DNA of 64,000 nt from Phymorhynchus buccinoides (lineage: Eukaryota; Mollusca; Gastropoda; Neogastropoda; Raphitomidae), in contig CM065712.1 in assembly GCA_017654935.2 (NCBI GenBank), positions 26,897,558 to 26,961,557 on the forward strand. The letters run 5' to 3'. A program made the translations under genes and the position numbers. The notes below the pieces were generated by a model. That model worked only from the letters and a program-made list of their open reading frames with translations. It made no database searches and was not told the origin of the DNA. Shown here in pieces: positions 1 through 10,209 of the stretch; position 1 is the first letter of the stretch, and each line of letters opens with the position of its first letter.

Positions 1-594
1 ACGTTGCTACGGAAAAAACAAATTTCTGCCGCATTTTATTTTTGCTTATGCCGTTCCCGGTTTCGTCGGTTTCTAAGAGCAGACGCCGTGTCACGCGCGA
101 TAACCTAGTCACTTCCGTTTTTATCAAAGTGACTGCGCATGCGTTCTTATTACTTTCTCTGAAAAAAATGGCGGACTCCAGCAGCAGCAGTAGCGATTCG
201 GGAGATGTTTCAAATGAAGAAAAACGAACCCAAACCAGAAAACGAAAATCATCTGGCACACCATCTTGTTCTAAGAAAAAACATTGGCCTGCCGCACAAG
301 TTTTTAGAATAGCTTACACGGAGGAGTGGCCTTGCATCGTCAGAAGTTGACTCGGTGCGAACCATGCTCGCTGCAGTACAACCTCTGCCATGCGGACTTC
401 TCTGTGAATCATGGCGGTAGAGATGATTGCCGTCAACACGTTCAATCGGCGAAACATATTAAGCAGTGCGTTTCGGCTCAGGAAGAGAACAAATCGATTG
501 CCGTTGTTTGTGGATGCTACGAAAAAATTTGCCATGCTACTGAAAATTGATGGCTGGGCTACTGATTGGGAAAATTCCAAGTAGGCAGGTCTGA
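1..594 (+). mobile_element. hAT-like DNA transposon remnant, 3' part
   Basis: The segment ends with GTAGGCAGGTCTG (582-594), which is the reverse complement of CAGACCTGCCTAC, found as the start of another copy at about 16954 and of a short element at 1208. Positions 1-330 are nearly identical to about 17030-17320, so this is a dispersed element; its 5' end lies outside the window. It carries a broken small coding region (168-550). Assignment to the hAT superfamily rests on the CAG-type terminus and a zinc-finger-like segment, and is tentative. Confidence 0.55.
168..550 (+). pseudogene. Broken transposon ORF with a zinc-finger-like segment
   Basis: An ATG at 168 opens a frame that starts MADSSSSSSDSGDVSNEE, continues through a basic stretch (TRKRKSSGTPSCSKKKH) and reaches FRIAYTEEWPCIV before a stop near 347. 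The plausible continuation is in another frame from about 326: a CxxC-type pattern, then DFSVNHGGRDDC and HVQSAKH. A Cys..Cys..HGG..H..H arrangement after a Trp-containing segment resembles the N-terminal zinc-binding region of some hAT-related transposon proteins. At least one frameshift separates the two halves, and no catalytic domain follows before the TIR at 582-594. A second copy of the N-terminus is at 17207. I see no sign that it is a functional host gene. Confidence 0.5.
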
Positions 595-618
595 TGATGA
601 CAATGATGATGATGATGA

Positions 619-977
619 CAGGCATGGTAGACCTCCGCGAATCGCGGAAAACCCGCGAAAGTGAAAATTGGACAACAAAAAAAAGCCGGGGTAAAATTTC
701 GCTCAGGTGCCTGAAAATTACGTGCGTTAAAACCTATGCAATCGCTTCGCGGAACCGGATGTGAATGACTGAACAAGCAAGTTCCCGCCGAAGTTAGCAG
801 CCGTGCGCGGCCTAGCTCCCGCCACTCGTTTCCAGATTTGTGATCCTGCAGTGCTTCTTCTTCTTCATTTTGACGCCCAACTTCATCATTTTAGTTTCAG
901 TCGACATCTTTCAAATGAAATGCAGAATCGGTTGGATATTCTTCCGCAAAACTCCTTTGCCCCCACTACCATGCCTG
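619..977. mobile_element. hAT-like MITE inserted in an ATG microsatellite
   Basis: CAGGCATGGTAG at 619 is matched by its reverse complement CTACCATGCCTG ending at 977. Both sides are flanked by the same GATGATG microsatellite, which hides the exact target duplication. The 359-bp interior has no long open frame. A CAG start fits hAT elements. Confidence 0.5.
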
Positions 978-1039
978 TGATGATGACGATGATGATGATG
1001 ACGATGATGATGATGATGATGATATTTGGTATTTGGTGT

Positions 1040-1160
1040 ATTCTAGTCACAGAGACTTATCTCTGTGAAATTTGGGATGCTCTCCCCTGGAGAGCGCGTC
1101 GATGCAACCGCAGCACCAACCCTTTGGGTGGGGGGGGGGGTGGGGGGGGGGGGGACACAG
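1040..1160 (-). mobile_element. 3' fragment of a tRNA-derived SINE plus G tract
   Basis: The stretch GTCACAGAGAC..TCTGTGAAATTTGGG..GAGAGCGCGTCG is the reverse complement of the 3' half of the SINE at 11395-11790. It ends in a G-rich tract (about 1130-1154). Further copies of this tail are at 57410 and 57862. Confidence 0.5.
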
Positions 1161-1207
1161 GGTGAGGAAGGTTCTGAACATTTTGGCATAATTTATTATA
1201 ATAAAAG

Positions 1208-1484
1208 CAGACCTGCCTACCCATACGATTTTTCCGTATTTTGTACACGATTTTGAGCCCCAGTACAGCAGTACGATAAATGGAAAATTAATACGGCAAA
1301 AATTTGAACTTAAGGTCTTCTAAGATCGGTCAAAATCGAAAACATTTTGTCATTTTGCATGGCAGTTTAATGTTCTGTAATGTTCCGTTTTTGGGTCTCC
1401 TTGCAAAATACGGAATTTTAAGAAAAAGTACGGAATTTTATTTCGTGGAGTACCTAAAAAAGAAATTGGGGGTAGGCAGGTCTG
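1208..1484. mobile_element. hAT-like MITE with CAGACCTGCCTACCC termini
   Basis: The element begins CAGACCTGCCTACCC and ends with the complement GGTAGGCAGGTCTG. It is flanked by direct repeats TAAAAG (1202-1207 and 1485-1490). A paralogous uninterrupted site exists near 4880-4900, which reads straight through TAAAAGCTAATGTCTG. The interior is AT-rich and has no transposase frame. Confidence 0.7.
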
Positions 1485-1504
1485 TAAAAGCTAATGTCTG
1501 TTAA

Positions 1505-1742
1505 CCCTTTCACCGCCAATGTCACATTTTTGCACCACAATGATTTAACACCCATGTCACTAAAAGGCATCAAGTCAGGGTCTGTTATCCAAAGATCCTA
1601 TTCTCTTAATTTTGGCAGGTAAGGATAGGCCTTACTTTAAATATGTCACAGAGGAGTCCCCAGTATTGCAGACAGATTTTTTTCTCCACCCAGGTAAGTT
1701 TGGTGGAATTTTTTTGCTGAACAATGGCTGGCATTGAAAGGG
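1505..1742 (+). mobile_element. TTAA-flanked MITE (piggyBac-like), copy 1
   Basis: The 238-bp element starts CCCTTTCACCGCCAATGTC and ends in a GAAAGGG-type inverted end, with TTAA on both sides (1501-1504, 1743-1746). TTAA targets and a CCCT start are typical of the piggyBac superfamily. It has no coding capacity. Other copies are at 1831, 2070, 2397, 21102, 27907 and 62865. Confidence 0.75.
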
Positions 1743-1830
1743 TTAAGCTTTACTGGGTATAGAAAAAAAGAATCAGCAATATTGCTAATTCCTCTGTGAC
1801 ATGTGTATATATCACTAGGCCGGTCCTTAA

Positions 1831-2069
1831 CCCTTTCACCGCCAATGTCACATTTTTGCACCACAATGATTTGACAGCCATGTCACTAAAAGGCATCAAG
1901 TCAGGGTCTGTTATCCAAAGACCCTATTCTCTTAATTTTGGGAGGTAAGGATAGGCCTTACTTTAAATATGTCACAGAGGAATCCCCAATATTAGAGACA
2001 GGTTTTTTTTTTCTCTCCCAGGTAAGTTTAATTGATTTTTTTGCTGAAAAATGGCTGGCGGCGAAAGGG
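1831..2069 (+). mobile_element. TTAA-flanked MITE, copy 2
   Basis: A 239-bp copy of the element at 1505. It ends GGCTGGCGGCGAAAGGG and is flanked by TTAA at 1827-1830 and 2070-2073. The two copies lie 85 bp apart in the same orientation. Confidence 0.75.
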
Positions 2070-2396
2070 TTAACCTCCCCAAATTAAGAAAATAGGGTTT
2101 TTTACACGTTGGACTGTAGAGGGGAAGTATTGTTTTTATTTTGATCTTGATGGTTTTTTGCTCCTTCTGTTGCCTGCTTTTTGCTCCTTTTGCTATATTT
2201 GCTGTTTGCTGTTTAATTGTTTGTCTGTGTTGATAAAGGCGCAATCGCCGAAATATCCAGTAGTTTTGTTTTGTCTCTTGTGAATAAAATAAAGTCACTT
2301 TGCACTTGTCGTGTAGTTGTTTGTTTGCTGTAAGAAAATAGGGGGTTTGGATAACAGGCCCTGATGTGATGCCTTTTTTAGTGACATGGGTGTTAA
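2070..2396 (-). mobile_element. TTAA MITE, partial inverted copy split by a retroposed repeat
   Basis: This is a partial reverse-strand copy of the 1505 element: a start at TTAACCTCCCC and a GATAACAGGCCCTGATG..GACATGGGTG stretch ending at TTAA 2393-2396. It is interrupted by a 234-bp repeat at 2098-2331. The right boundary lies at a TTAA that is internal in complete copies. Confidence 0.6.
2098..2331 (+). mobile_element. SINE-like retroposed repeat with target duplication
   Basis: A 234-bp insert is bracketed by direct repeats AAGAAAATAGGG (2086-2097 and 2332-2343), which occur once in uninterrupted copies of the host MITE. A reverse-strand copy of the insert is at about 54889-55133. The 12-bp target duplication indicates LINE-mediated retroposition. 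I do not recognise a tRNA head. Confidence 0.6.
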
Positions 2397-2591
2397 CCCT
2401 TTCACTGCCAGCCATTTGTCAGCAAAAAATGTCCATTAAGCTTTCCTGGGTAGTGACAAAAATCTGTCTGTAATATTGGGGAGTCCTCTGTGACATATTT
2501 AAAGTAAGGCCTATCCTTACCTCCCAGAATGAACAGAATAGGGTCTTTGGATAACAGACTCTGATTTGATGCCTTTTTAGTGACATGGGTG
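2397..2591 (-). mobile_element. TTAA MITE, partial inverted copy
   Basis: It begins CCCTTTCACTGCCAGCCATT after TTAA 2393-2396 and ends at GACATGGGTG before TTAA 2592-2595. The outer end of a full copy is missing, and the boundary is again the internal TTAA. Confidence 0.65.
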
Positions 2592-2792
2592 TTAAGCGCT
2601 GTAGAAGTTTCGTTAATGAATAAATAAATAAAGAAAGAAATAAGCTGTGGGGTCTTGCTGCAACGCTGCAGCTGACTGCAAACTTCATCCAGCAAACTGC
2701 ACTGAGCGTCTTGCATGGCATGGAATAAAAAATGAAGGAAAATCCTACCTACGTCAAAAGTACGTAAATGGACAAAATACGACAATTCCTCT

Positions 2793-2798
<6 letters not shown>

Positions 2799-2858
<60 letters not shown>
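2799..2858. repeat. AT dinucleotide microsatellite
   Basis: About 60 bp of near-pure alternating TA. Confidence 0.95.
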
Positions 2859-2865
<7 letters not shown>

Positions 2866-2895
2866 AATGTTGAATAACCAGCATTTAATCAAATA

Positions 2896-3948
2896 CCGTA
2901 TTTTTCTGACTATAAGGCGATACTTTTTTCCCAGACTGAGACCCCTGCGCCTTGTAATGTGACTACTAAAATAGTAAGAAAATATATATTACAGTGGTAC
3001 CCCTCTAATAAGACCTTGAAAGTGTGGTGAAAAAAAAGTCTTATCTGAGGGGTGGTCTTATTAGAGGACCAAGCATCTTTTCCGAGTCGCCATATCGATC
3101 ACTGACTTGAAGAAGAACAGAGAGTAGAAGAACAGAGTGTACACGTAAATGCGAAGTCAACTTCCAAGTTGAAACTAGGTGATCGGTCATACTCCATAAG
3201 TTGGAACTCAGTGAATCAGAATGGTTTCACTTTACAAAAAAAAAGTTGAAAAGCAGCTCCTTTCCGCTATCAGACTGATAAATCGGCGTTAGTGTGTGCA
3301 CTACACTCTCGCTGAATGCAAACAACTCACAAAATCTGTAAATGAAAGCAGCTGGCGCATTAGCGTTTGCCGTGATTTCGTATTTGCGGTGTATGCGGCG
3401 CCATTTTGTCAGCCGAGTTGTATGCGCGGTAAAAGTTCTGTGTGTGCAAACTGTGACTAAAAATGAACTGCCAGAGCGTTACTTTGTCATGTTTTGTGTT
3501 GTGTTGTGTCATTGTGCATAATCCAGTATTTAGTAGGTCCGTTATGGCGAAGATTAGGTCTGTACTGTTATGTGTAGTTTGTGTGTGAGTGCAACATGGG
3601 CCATCGAAGTTGCCATCGGACCCGTTGCCATGACTTTCGATCACGAGTTCGTCTGCTTTTCATCGAGAGATCGATTTGCACGAACTTGACTGCAAAAAGA
3701 TAAGATTGTGGTCGCATCTCAACCCCTGAAATCGGGTCGTAAGTCGGAACTCAGGAAAAGTCGTATTTGCGGCATAGGATATATAGTGGAATGTGTTCGG
3801 GGAAAAAAAAAATCAGTCGTATGTGAGGAGAAGTCTTATTAGAGGGGTACCTCTGTATAATAATAACAGAATCTGAATTTTGTGTAAAATTTGGGGGGTG
3901 CGCCTAGCCCTTATAATCAGGTGCGCCTTGTAGTCCAAAAGAATACGG
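2896..3948. mobile_element. TA-flanked TIR element with CCGTATTTT ends, hosting a nested element
   Basis: CCGTATTTTTCTGACTATAA at the left is complemented by CTTGTAGTCCAAAAGAATACGG at the right, each next to TA (2894-2895, 3949-3950). A second TIR element (2992-3855) lies between the arms. Without the nested insertion the outer element is about 190 bp, a typical MITE. Confidence 0.65.
2992..3855. mobile_element. pogo/Tigger-type TIR element, CAGTGGTACCCCTCT family
   Basis: The ends are CAGTGGTACCCCTCTAATAA and its approximate complement AGAGGGGTACCTCTG, both next to TA (2990-2991, 3856-3857). Subterminal copies of GTCTTATTAGAGG repeat the end sequence. The 864-bp interior shows no transposase. 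CAGTGG ends with TA target sites are typical of the pogo/Tigger group. Confidence 0.65.
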
Positions 3949-4129
3949 TATGTAAAGTGTGCTGGAAGAACATGAAGCGGGGGACACGTCTGGCACTCTG
4001 TGACATTTTATAGGTTTGATTCGCTTTATATTTTATTATTATCTTATTCGTTATTTTTAAATACAACCCCCAACCTATCCAGTAAAACAAACTAAAATAA
4101 AACCTCTGCACGAGAGTAGAAGAAGAAAT

Positions 4130-4250
4130 TCCGCTTAACGTCATCCGGTCTGGAACAGACATATGGGACCTTAGTAGATATAAAGATGGTGGGAACGATC
4201 CTGGAGGCAGTGCAACACCGGAAAGTCCCGAATTTGTAATAATACAGATG
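4130..4250 (+). repeat. Dispersed repeat fragment (CATATGGGAC family)
   Basis: TTAACGTCATCCGGTCTGGA..CATATGGGACC..GGTGGGAACGATCCTGGAGGCAGTG matches the reverse complement of about 15770-15905 and part of the insert at 62963-63252. It has no coding capacity. The boundaries are approximate. Confidence 0.45.
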
Positions 4251-4353
4251 ATTGATAATCTCTCTGCACGAGAGTGCGCAGTAGCGTACATGTCCTTGTA
4301 CAACCTTTAAACACTAGGCGAGTTTGCTTTCATTACATAAAAATTATTTTTAA

Positions 4354-4824
4354 CTCACTCGGGACTGGCCGAATTATTTCCCCTTGTTCTGTGGGGACTG
4401 GGCATTTGACTAGGTTCGTAAAATAATCACCAAAACCAAGTTATGAAGAGTTAGGCATCAATATTTTCAGAAAAGATTAGCAACACCATGCACTAAACGA
4501 TCGTAAAATATCAGATTCCTTACCTTCGTCGTTTGTCTCCTATTGACGAAAACAGCTAACACATAGAAAGAAGGAAAATTTCGCATTCTGATCTTTGACC
4601 CCCCTCTACAACCAAAGCTGAAAATAAAGTCTGCAATGATTGGTTGATTTCTAGAGAGGCAAGGTCAAAGCAAACTGAAAATAGGTTATGACTTCCCACC
4701 GGAAAGCTGGTTACACGCCAGAAATCAAAACCTCTTAAAAACTCTTATGAGCCGGATCCGGGCCATTCGTCCTAAACGGTTGTGCGAGCCATGAGCCGGA
4801 TCCGGCTCATTTGCCCCGAGTGAG
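4354..4824. mobile_element. TTAA-flanked TIR element with CTCACTCGGG ends
   Basis: TTAA+CTCACTCGGG (4350-4363) is matched by CCCGAGTGAG+TTAA (to 4828). The interior repeats GAGCCGGATCCGG motifs near the right end. It is a second, unrelated TTAA family and carries no transposase frame. Confidence 0.55.
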
Positions 4825-4917
4825 TTAAAAGAATGCTTAACGGTACGGTTCTGAAAATTTGTGGCGTTATTTATAATAATAAAAGCTAATGTCTGTTAAC
4901 CCTTTCACCGCCAATGT

Positions 4918-5092
4918 TTTATGCATCTTTGTTATACTCGTGTGACTTTGCTTAAGTCAAAATGTGCTTAATAATAATATATTCATGCATGCTGAATGTC
5001 AGTCAATGTCTCTGTTATTCCGGCACCTGAACGACATTTCTCCTTGAGAGATAATAAAGTGAGTTTGATTTTGATTTTGAGTTGAACTTCCT
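4918..5092 (+). repeat. Probable LINE 3' tail
   Basis: An AT-rich segment ends CTTGAGAGATAATAAAGTGAG followed by two or three TTTGATT units. This resembles the short-tandem-repeat 3' ends of non-LTR retrotransposons seen elsewhere in the window. From 5093 to 5700 I see only imperfect inverted segments (for example CTAAGAAACACTT at 5190 against its complement near 5400) and no gene. Confidence 0.35.
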
Positions 5093-5699
5093 CAGGGCGA
5101 ATGGTCCAGATCCTGCTCATGGTCTGCACATCTGGGTCGAGTTTCTCTAGATAACGGTCGCCGCGCGAATGACGCTTATGCCAAGCGCCGCCTAAGAAAC
5201 ACTTTAGAAAACGCTTGCGAACGAATATTACAAGCTCTTGTCTGATTGGTCAAAAATGTTTTTTATTTTAAACAAACTTTAATGGACCAGTCAACAACAA
5301 GAAACGTATTCACCCCCTACTAGTTCCGGATAGTTCGCCGCTTGCTCGGTGTTTGGCAAGAACAAAACGCCACGCGAACTATCGGCAAACGAAGGGTGTT
5401 TCTTAGACCGTTTTTTGCAGATTTGAGCGAGTGCGACGTAACGCTAGCCCTTGTGAAACAGCCCCCCAGTTTAGGACTCTTGATTCAAGAGTTTTTTATT
5501 TCTGGTGTGTAGCCAGCTTTCAAGAGCCTCATACATCGTAATCTCGTTTTAGTATGCATTCTTGGACCTTTCGTCTCTCCAAACCAACCCATCATTGCAG
5601 ATTTTATTTTCAGTTTTGGCTGTAGGGGTGGGGTTGGGGGGTGGGGTGGGGGGTGTCAAAGATTGGAATGTGAAATTTTCTTCTTTCTATGTCAAACTT

Positions 5700-6586
<887 letters not shown>

Positions 6587-6674
6587 GGCAGTCTGGGGCT
6601 TCGGCACATTGCCGGCCCCTTGTTTTGGTGGCCGGCCCCTCGTTTTCTGTGGTCGGGGGTCATTGAATTGAGAG

Positions 6675-6790
6675 ATTCCTATTTTCTACTTTTATAAATG
6701 TATTCTGTCCAGAGGGCTGGATGTAAAAAAGCATGTTATTGCTTACTCTATTACCCTCTATAAATAAAATTCAATCAATCAATCAATCTC
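6675..6790 (+). repeat. LINE 3' end with AATC tail
   Basis: TGTATTCTGTCCAGAGGGCTGG..CCCTCTATAAATAAAATTC is followed by AATC tetranucleotide units and then CT repeats. A tandem tetranucleotide tail after an AATAAA-like signal is typical of L2/CR1-type LINE ends. Similar tails occur at 48520 and 62457. Confidence 0.45.
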
Positions 6791-6937
6791 TCTCTCTCTC
6801 TCTCTCTCTCACATACACACATACAATTGCGCACAGACACAGACGCACACACTTGAACCAGCTGTTGCGGGCTTCGCCCTCGTTTTTGTTTTTGTTTTTG
6901 TTTTGTTTTTAATTATTATTCTCTCTCTCTCACCCAG

Positions 6938-7236
6938 AGGTTGAAACTGACCCTCCAAGCCCAGCAACACTCAGACACCACCCCCACCACCCCCGTCACC
7001 CCCACCATCATCAGCCCCCTCTCCACCTCCAACACCACCACCTCCTCCTCCTCCTCCTCCTCCCTCTCTCCCTCCCCCTCCTCCGCCGCTTCCATGGCAG
7101 CGGGGCGGTCTCCCTCTGGGGGGGAAGGGGGGCTACTCCTGCTGAGTCAGCTCTCTACCCCCATCTCCACCTCCACCCAGCTCCTGCTGAGCTCCCCTTC
7201 CAGCCAGTTCAGCTTGGCCGACTTGGAGCCCGTGTG
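6938..7236 (+). CDS. ATF2/ATF7/CREB5-type bZIP factor, exon A (linker)
   Basis: This is the first recognised exon of an activating transcription factor of the ATF2 group, a nuclear CRE/AP-1-type DNA-binding dimer that responds to stress kinases. The acceptor CTCTCTCACCCAG ends at 6937 and the donor TGTG|GTGAGT lies at 7237. The exon runs in phase 0 and ends after two bases of a codon. It begins RLKLTLQAQQ, matching the RLKATL-type start of the linker before the bZIP in ATF7/CREB5. Ser/Thr/Pro-rich sequence follows, with poly-Ser and TP dipeptides, and it ends SLADLEPV. The family's N-terminal C2H2 finger and kinase-docking region are not in the readable upstream sequence, so the gene is 5'-incomplete. 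The joined exons A-E give 259 codons plus a stop with no frame break. Orthology within ATF2/ATF7/CREB5 is not resolved. Confidence 0.85.
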
Positions 7237-7246
7237 GTGAGTGATG

Positions 7247-7271
7247 CCCCCCCCCCCCCCCCCCCCCCCCC
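7247..7271. repeat. C homopolymer tract in intron A
   Basis: About 25 consecutive C lie ten bases after the exon A donor. Runs of this kind recur in the window and may vary between assemblies. Confidence 0.95.
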
Positions 7272-7282
7272 GGTTGATGGTT

Positions 7283-7345
7283 CAGACCTGTTTACCCATA
7301 AGATTTCACCATATTTTCTACACAGTTCTGACCAAAATATCTAAA
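7283..7345 (+). repeat. hAT-like MITE end fragment
   Basis: CAGACCTGTTTACCCATAAG resembles the left end of the element at 1208 and continues with similar sequence for about 50 bp. No right end is evident. Confidence 0.35.
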
Positions 7346-7396
7346 TATATAAGCGGCGTGTGTGGGGTGTTTTTTTTCCGGGATGCAACCATATTT

Positions 7397-7421
7397 AGCG
7401 TGGAGCCTGTGTGGTGAGTTT
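7397..7421 (+). repeat. Copy of the exon A 3' end with its splice donor
   Basis: TGGAGCCTGTGTGGTGAGTT at about 7401-7420 matches the exon A boundary at 7223-7242 at 18 of 20 positions, including the full GTGAGT donor. It is a short match and could be chance, but it fits the pattern seen for other exons of this gene. Confidence 0.4.
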
Positions 7422-8362
7422 CCTGTTTTTGAATTTTACCAGAATAGGATGTTCCTTTTTTTTTTAAATTGTCAAACAAGATCTTTGTGTGTCTACTGTA
7501 TATTTTTCGAACACTTTGAGATAAGCATTTGTATAAATTGTGGAAAAAGCAAACTAAAACACCTTCATAAATCGATTTTTGCTTCAGCTGCAGGGGGGCA
7601 TTGCCCCATGACCCCAACCTTTCATTTTTGTTCGTTTTGTGTAGTTGCACCCAAGATCTTGTCATCGGGAACCACGGTCATATAAAACAGACATCAGAAC
7701 GGCCCGCGGATGCGCGGATTTTCGCTGTTTTGGTAGCCACTGGCCACGGTTTTGGCACTGCCGTCCATGGTTTGTACTTCGTGAGGCAGCGCGATCTTAT
7801 TCTCAAATGGTATTCTTAAACGGTTTGTTTTCATACTGCGCCTTCGGAAACGAGAAATCGCGGCCATGTTTGTTTTTTCTTCCGAGTTTAGGGCTCTCTA
7901 GACTCTTTCTTTCACAGTTTCAGAGTTTGTTTTGAGGACAGTGATTGTGATTTGGGTTTTAAATGAGTCAATTTAGGGGATATGATCACGGGAGACTAAG
8001 ATGATGTGAGAACTCTGAACTTTTCCGTGAGAAATCGGGTAGCGAGTGATCGCAGTGATGTCGACTACGGACTAGAGTTTTGTGGGGTCCGACTCGATGT
8101 CGACTCCGAGTCGTGGCGAGTGTTGTTCGTCCGCGAATTGGACTCTGGAGTATTCTGATGCCTGGTAAAATCGAACGTTTCTGCCAAAATGGATGGCAGA
8201 TTAAAAACATGATGATAGACATGCAATTCTGACACCACCCCCACCCATCCTGTACACACAGACACACATAGGGAAATTGTTTTTAATGCGGTCACCACTT
8301 CGGGATTTGGAAGATGCAGAGAGCATTGAAACGTGTCATTTCAGGATTGAGAGAATGTTTTA

Positions 8363-8568
8363 CAGTGGAACCTCCCTTATAAGACCTTCAAAAATCATCC
8401 ATAATGAGGTCTTATAAGGAGGGGTCTTATAAGGGAGGGTCTTATAAGGGAGGGGTCTTATAAGGGAGGTGATTTTAATACTTACAAAGAAGGGTAATGT
8501 CTCAGAGAAGTAGGTCATATGTGGGAGGGAGTCTTATAGTGGGAGGTCTTATAAGGGAGGTTCCACTG
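8363..8568. mobile_element. pogo/Tigger-type MITE, CAGTGGAACCTCCC family
   Basis: The TIRs CAGTGGAACCTCCCTTATAA and the complement ending TTCCACTG are flanked by TA (8361-8362, 8569-8570). The 206-bp element contains about five internal copies of GTCTTATAAGGGAGG. It has no coding capacity and lies in the intron between exons A and B. Confidence 0.8.
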
Positions 8569-8700
8569 TACTTTCAGTTTCACCCATGTTATAATATGAT
8601 GCGAATTATTGTCCGTACAATATGGTGACTGAATGTGCGTGTCACATTATGTAGTAGCGGTGGTAAATAGCGTCTTTTGTTCTTTTTGTTGTTGTTGCAG

Positions 8701-8775
8701 CAAACGGCCGAAGAACGGTTCTATCGATACGGAAGATCCGATGGAGAGAAGGGAGAAGTTCTTGGAGAGAAACAG
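8701..8775 (+). CDS. ATF2-type bZIP factor, exon B (start of basic region)
   Basis: The acceptor TTGTTGTTGTTGCAG ends at 8700 and the donor AACAG|GTCAGT lies at 8776. The first base completes the codon begun in exon A. The exon encodes KRPKNGSIDTEDPMER and then REKFLERNR, matching the EDPDEKRRKFLERNR-type start of the ATF2 basic region. It ends two bases into an Arg codon, which exon C completes, so the conserved NRAAAxRCR motif spans the splice junction. Phases agree on both sides. Confidence 0.92.
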
Positions 8776-8794
8776 GTCAGTAGACGGGGCCAGA

Positions 8795-8872
8795 AATGTC
8801 TGTCTATCTGTCTGTCTGTCTGTCTGTCTATCTGTCTGTCTATCTGTCTGAGAGAGAGAGAGAGAGAGAGAC
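8795..8872. repeat. TGTC/TATC tetranucleotide tract followed by GA repeats
   Basis: CTGT units with CTAT variants run into AGAGAG at about 8851-8871. It starts 20 bp after the exon B donor. GT and GA tracts follow at 8996-9130. Confidence 0.9.
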
Positions 8873-9333
8873 TTTAAACTTCATCACATTGAAAAAAGAG
8901 CTAAGCTCTGAAACGTCTGTGGTATCTTCAATAAAGGACCTATGCCGAACCTACAGCTTTTGTGTTTGAACTCGAAGCTCGAAATGTGGGAGGTGTGTGT
9001 GTGTGTGTGCATGCGTGTATGTGTGTGTGTGTGTGTGTGCGAGCACACACAGAGTGAAAGAGACAGGCAGAGAGAGATTGAAAGTGAGAAAGAGGGGGGC
9101 GCGATGGAGAGAGAGATAGACAGACAGAGAGTGAATCAGTGTTTGTATATATATTTTCTTTTTTAAATTCCTCATGAATTAAGATTAAAATTATAGCCCC
9201 CGTCGACAGCTGAGGCCATGTCAGGGCTGTCACTGCGGTAAATCATGCCACATAATTCCTCACGGATATCTGTGACACAAAGCGATACATTTTTTGTCCG
9301 TAATGACCTACCTCATGAATATTCATGCCACAG

Positions 9334-9430
9334 GGCAGCGGCAGCGCGCTGCAGACACAAGCGGAAGCAGTGGATCGTGAATCTAGAGAAAAAGGCCGAT
9401 GAGCTGCAACACACCAACAGCAAACTGCAG
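9334..9430 (+). CDS. ATF2-type bZIP factor, exon C (basic region and first zipper heptads)
   Basis: The acceptor TTCATGCCACAG ends at 9333 and the donor CTGCAG|GTGATG lies at 9431. The exon encodes RAAAARCRHKRKQW, the invariant NxxAAxxCR DNA-contact motif with the preceding Asn from exon B. INLEKK-like sequence and the first zipper heptads follow (VNLEKKADEL, then SKLQ). Leucines recur every seven residues and continue in exon D. The basic region is intact, so DNA binding to CRE-like sites is expected from the family. Confidence 0.95.
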
Positions 9431-9486
9431 GTGATGACCATGATGATGATGATTGTGATGATGATGATTATGATGGTGATGATGAT

Positions 9487-9517
<31 letters not shown>

Positions 9518-9950
9518 CGATGATGTTGATTATGATAATGATGGTGATGATGATTATGTTGATTATGATGATGATGATGACGATGATGATGATGACGATG
9601 GTGTTGATTATGATAATGATGGTGGTGGTGGTGATGATGATGATGGCGATGATGTTGATTATGATGATGGTGGTGGTGGTGATGATGATGATGACAATGA
9701 TGGTGATTATGATGAAGATGATGGTGATGATTACGATGGAGAAAAAGGCAGAGGAACTCCAGGTGATGACGATGATGATGATTGTCATGATGATGATGAT
9801 GATGATAGTGATGATGATGATGATGACGATAATGTTGATTATGATGATGATGGTGATGACGAATGATGATGATAACGATGATTGATGATGTCGAAAATTA
9901 TGGTGATGATGATGATGGTGATGATGATGACGACGGATGATTATGATGAT
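9431..9950. repeat. ATG/GAT trinucleotide array in intron C
   Basis: About 500 bp of GATGAT units with GGT, GAC and ATT variants start directly at the exon C donor. The array contains a partial copy of exon C at 9739-9762. Open frames of poly-Met or poly-Ile are artefacts. Confidence 0.95.
9739..9762 (+). repeat. Partial copy of exon C with its splice donor
   Basis: GAGAAAAAGGCAGAGGAACT then CCAG|GTGATGAC resembles the exon C stretch encoding EKKADELQ, joined to the same GTGATGAC donor context. It reads EKKAEELQ and stands inside the ATG array. No acceptor of its own is evident. Confidence 0.6.
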
Positions 9951-10088
9951 GGTGATTTTTTTTCTGATTTTTTTTTTAAAGAGAAAAAAGTGTGTATAGT
10001 TCAGTTGATGATTGATGATGACAACAACAGCTTCAATGATAGCGCTGATGATGGTGGTGATAACCTTTTTTTCTTTTCTTTTGTACAG

Positions 10089-10209
10089 GGTGAAGTAGGC
10101 TTACTGAAGGGAGAGGTGGCTCAGCTAAAAACCCTCCTGATGGCCCATCAGAACTGTCCTATATCCATGCCTCAACTCTCCTCAGAGAGCGAGCTAGCCC
10201 TGAAAGCCA
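10089..10209 (+). CDS. ATF2-type bZIP factor, exon D (rest of the leucine zipper)
   Basis: The acceptor CTTTTGTACAG ends at 10088 and the donor GCCA|GTGAGT lies at 10210. The exon encodes GEVGLLKGEVAQLKTLLMAH and then QNCPISMPQLSSESELALKA, close to the ATF2 zipper end (EVAQLKQLLLAHKDCP). The heptad leucines from exon C continue in register. It ends one base into a codon, which exon E completes as Ile. The 3' part of this exon and its donor are repeated downstream (10287-11193). Confidence 0.93.

Noticed and set aside
9468..9885. Poly-Met or poly-Ile proteins
   Set aside because: They are translations of the ATG/GAT array in intron C.
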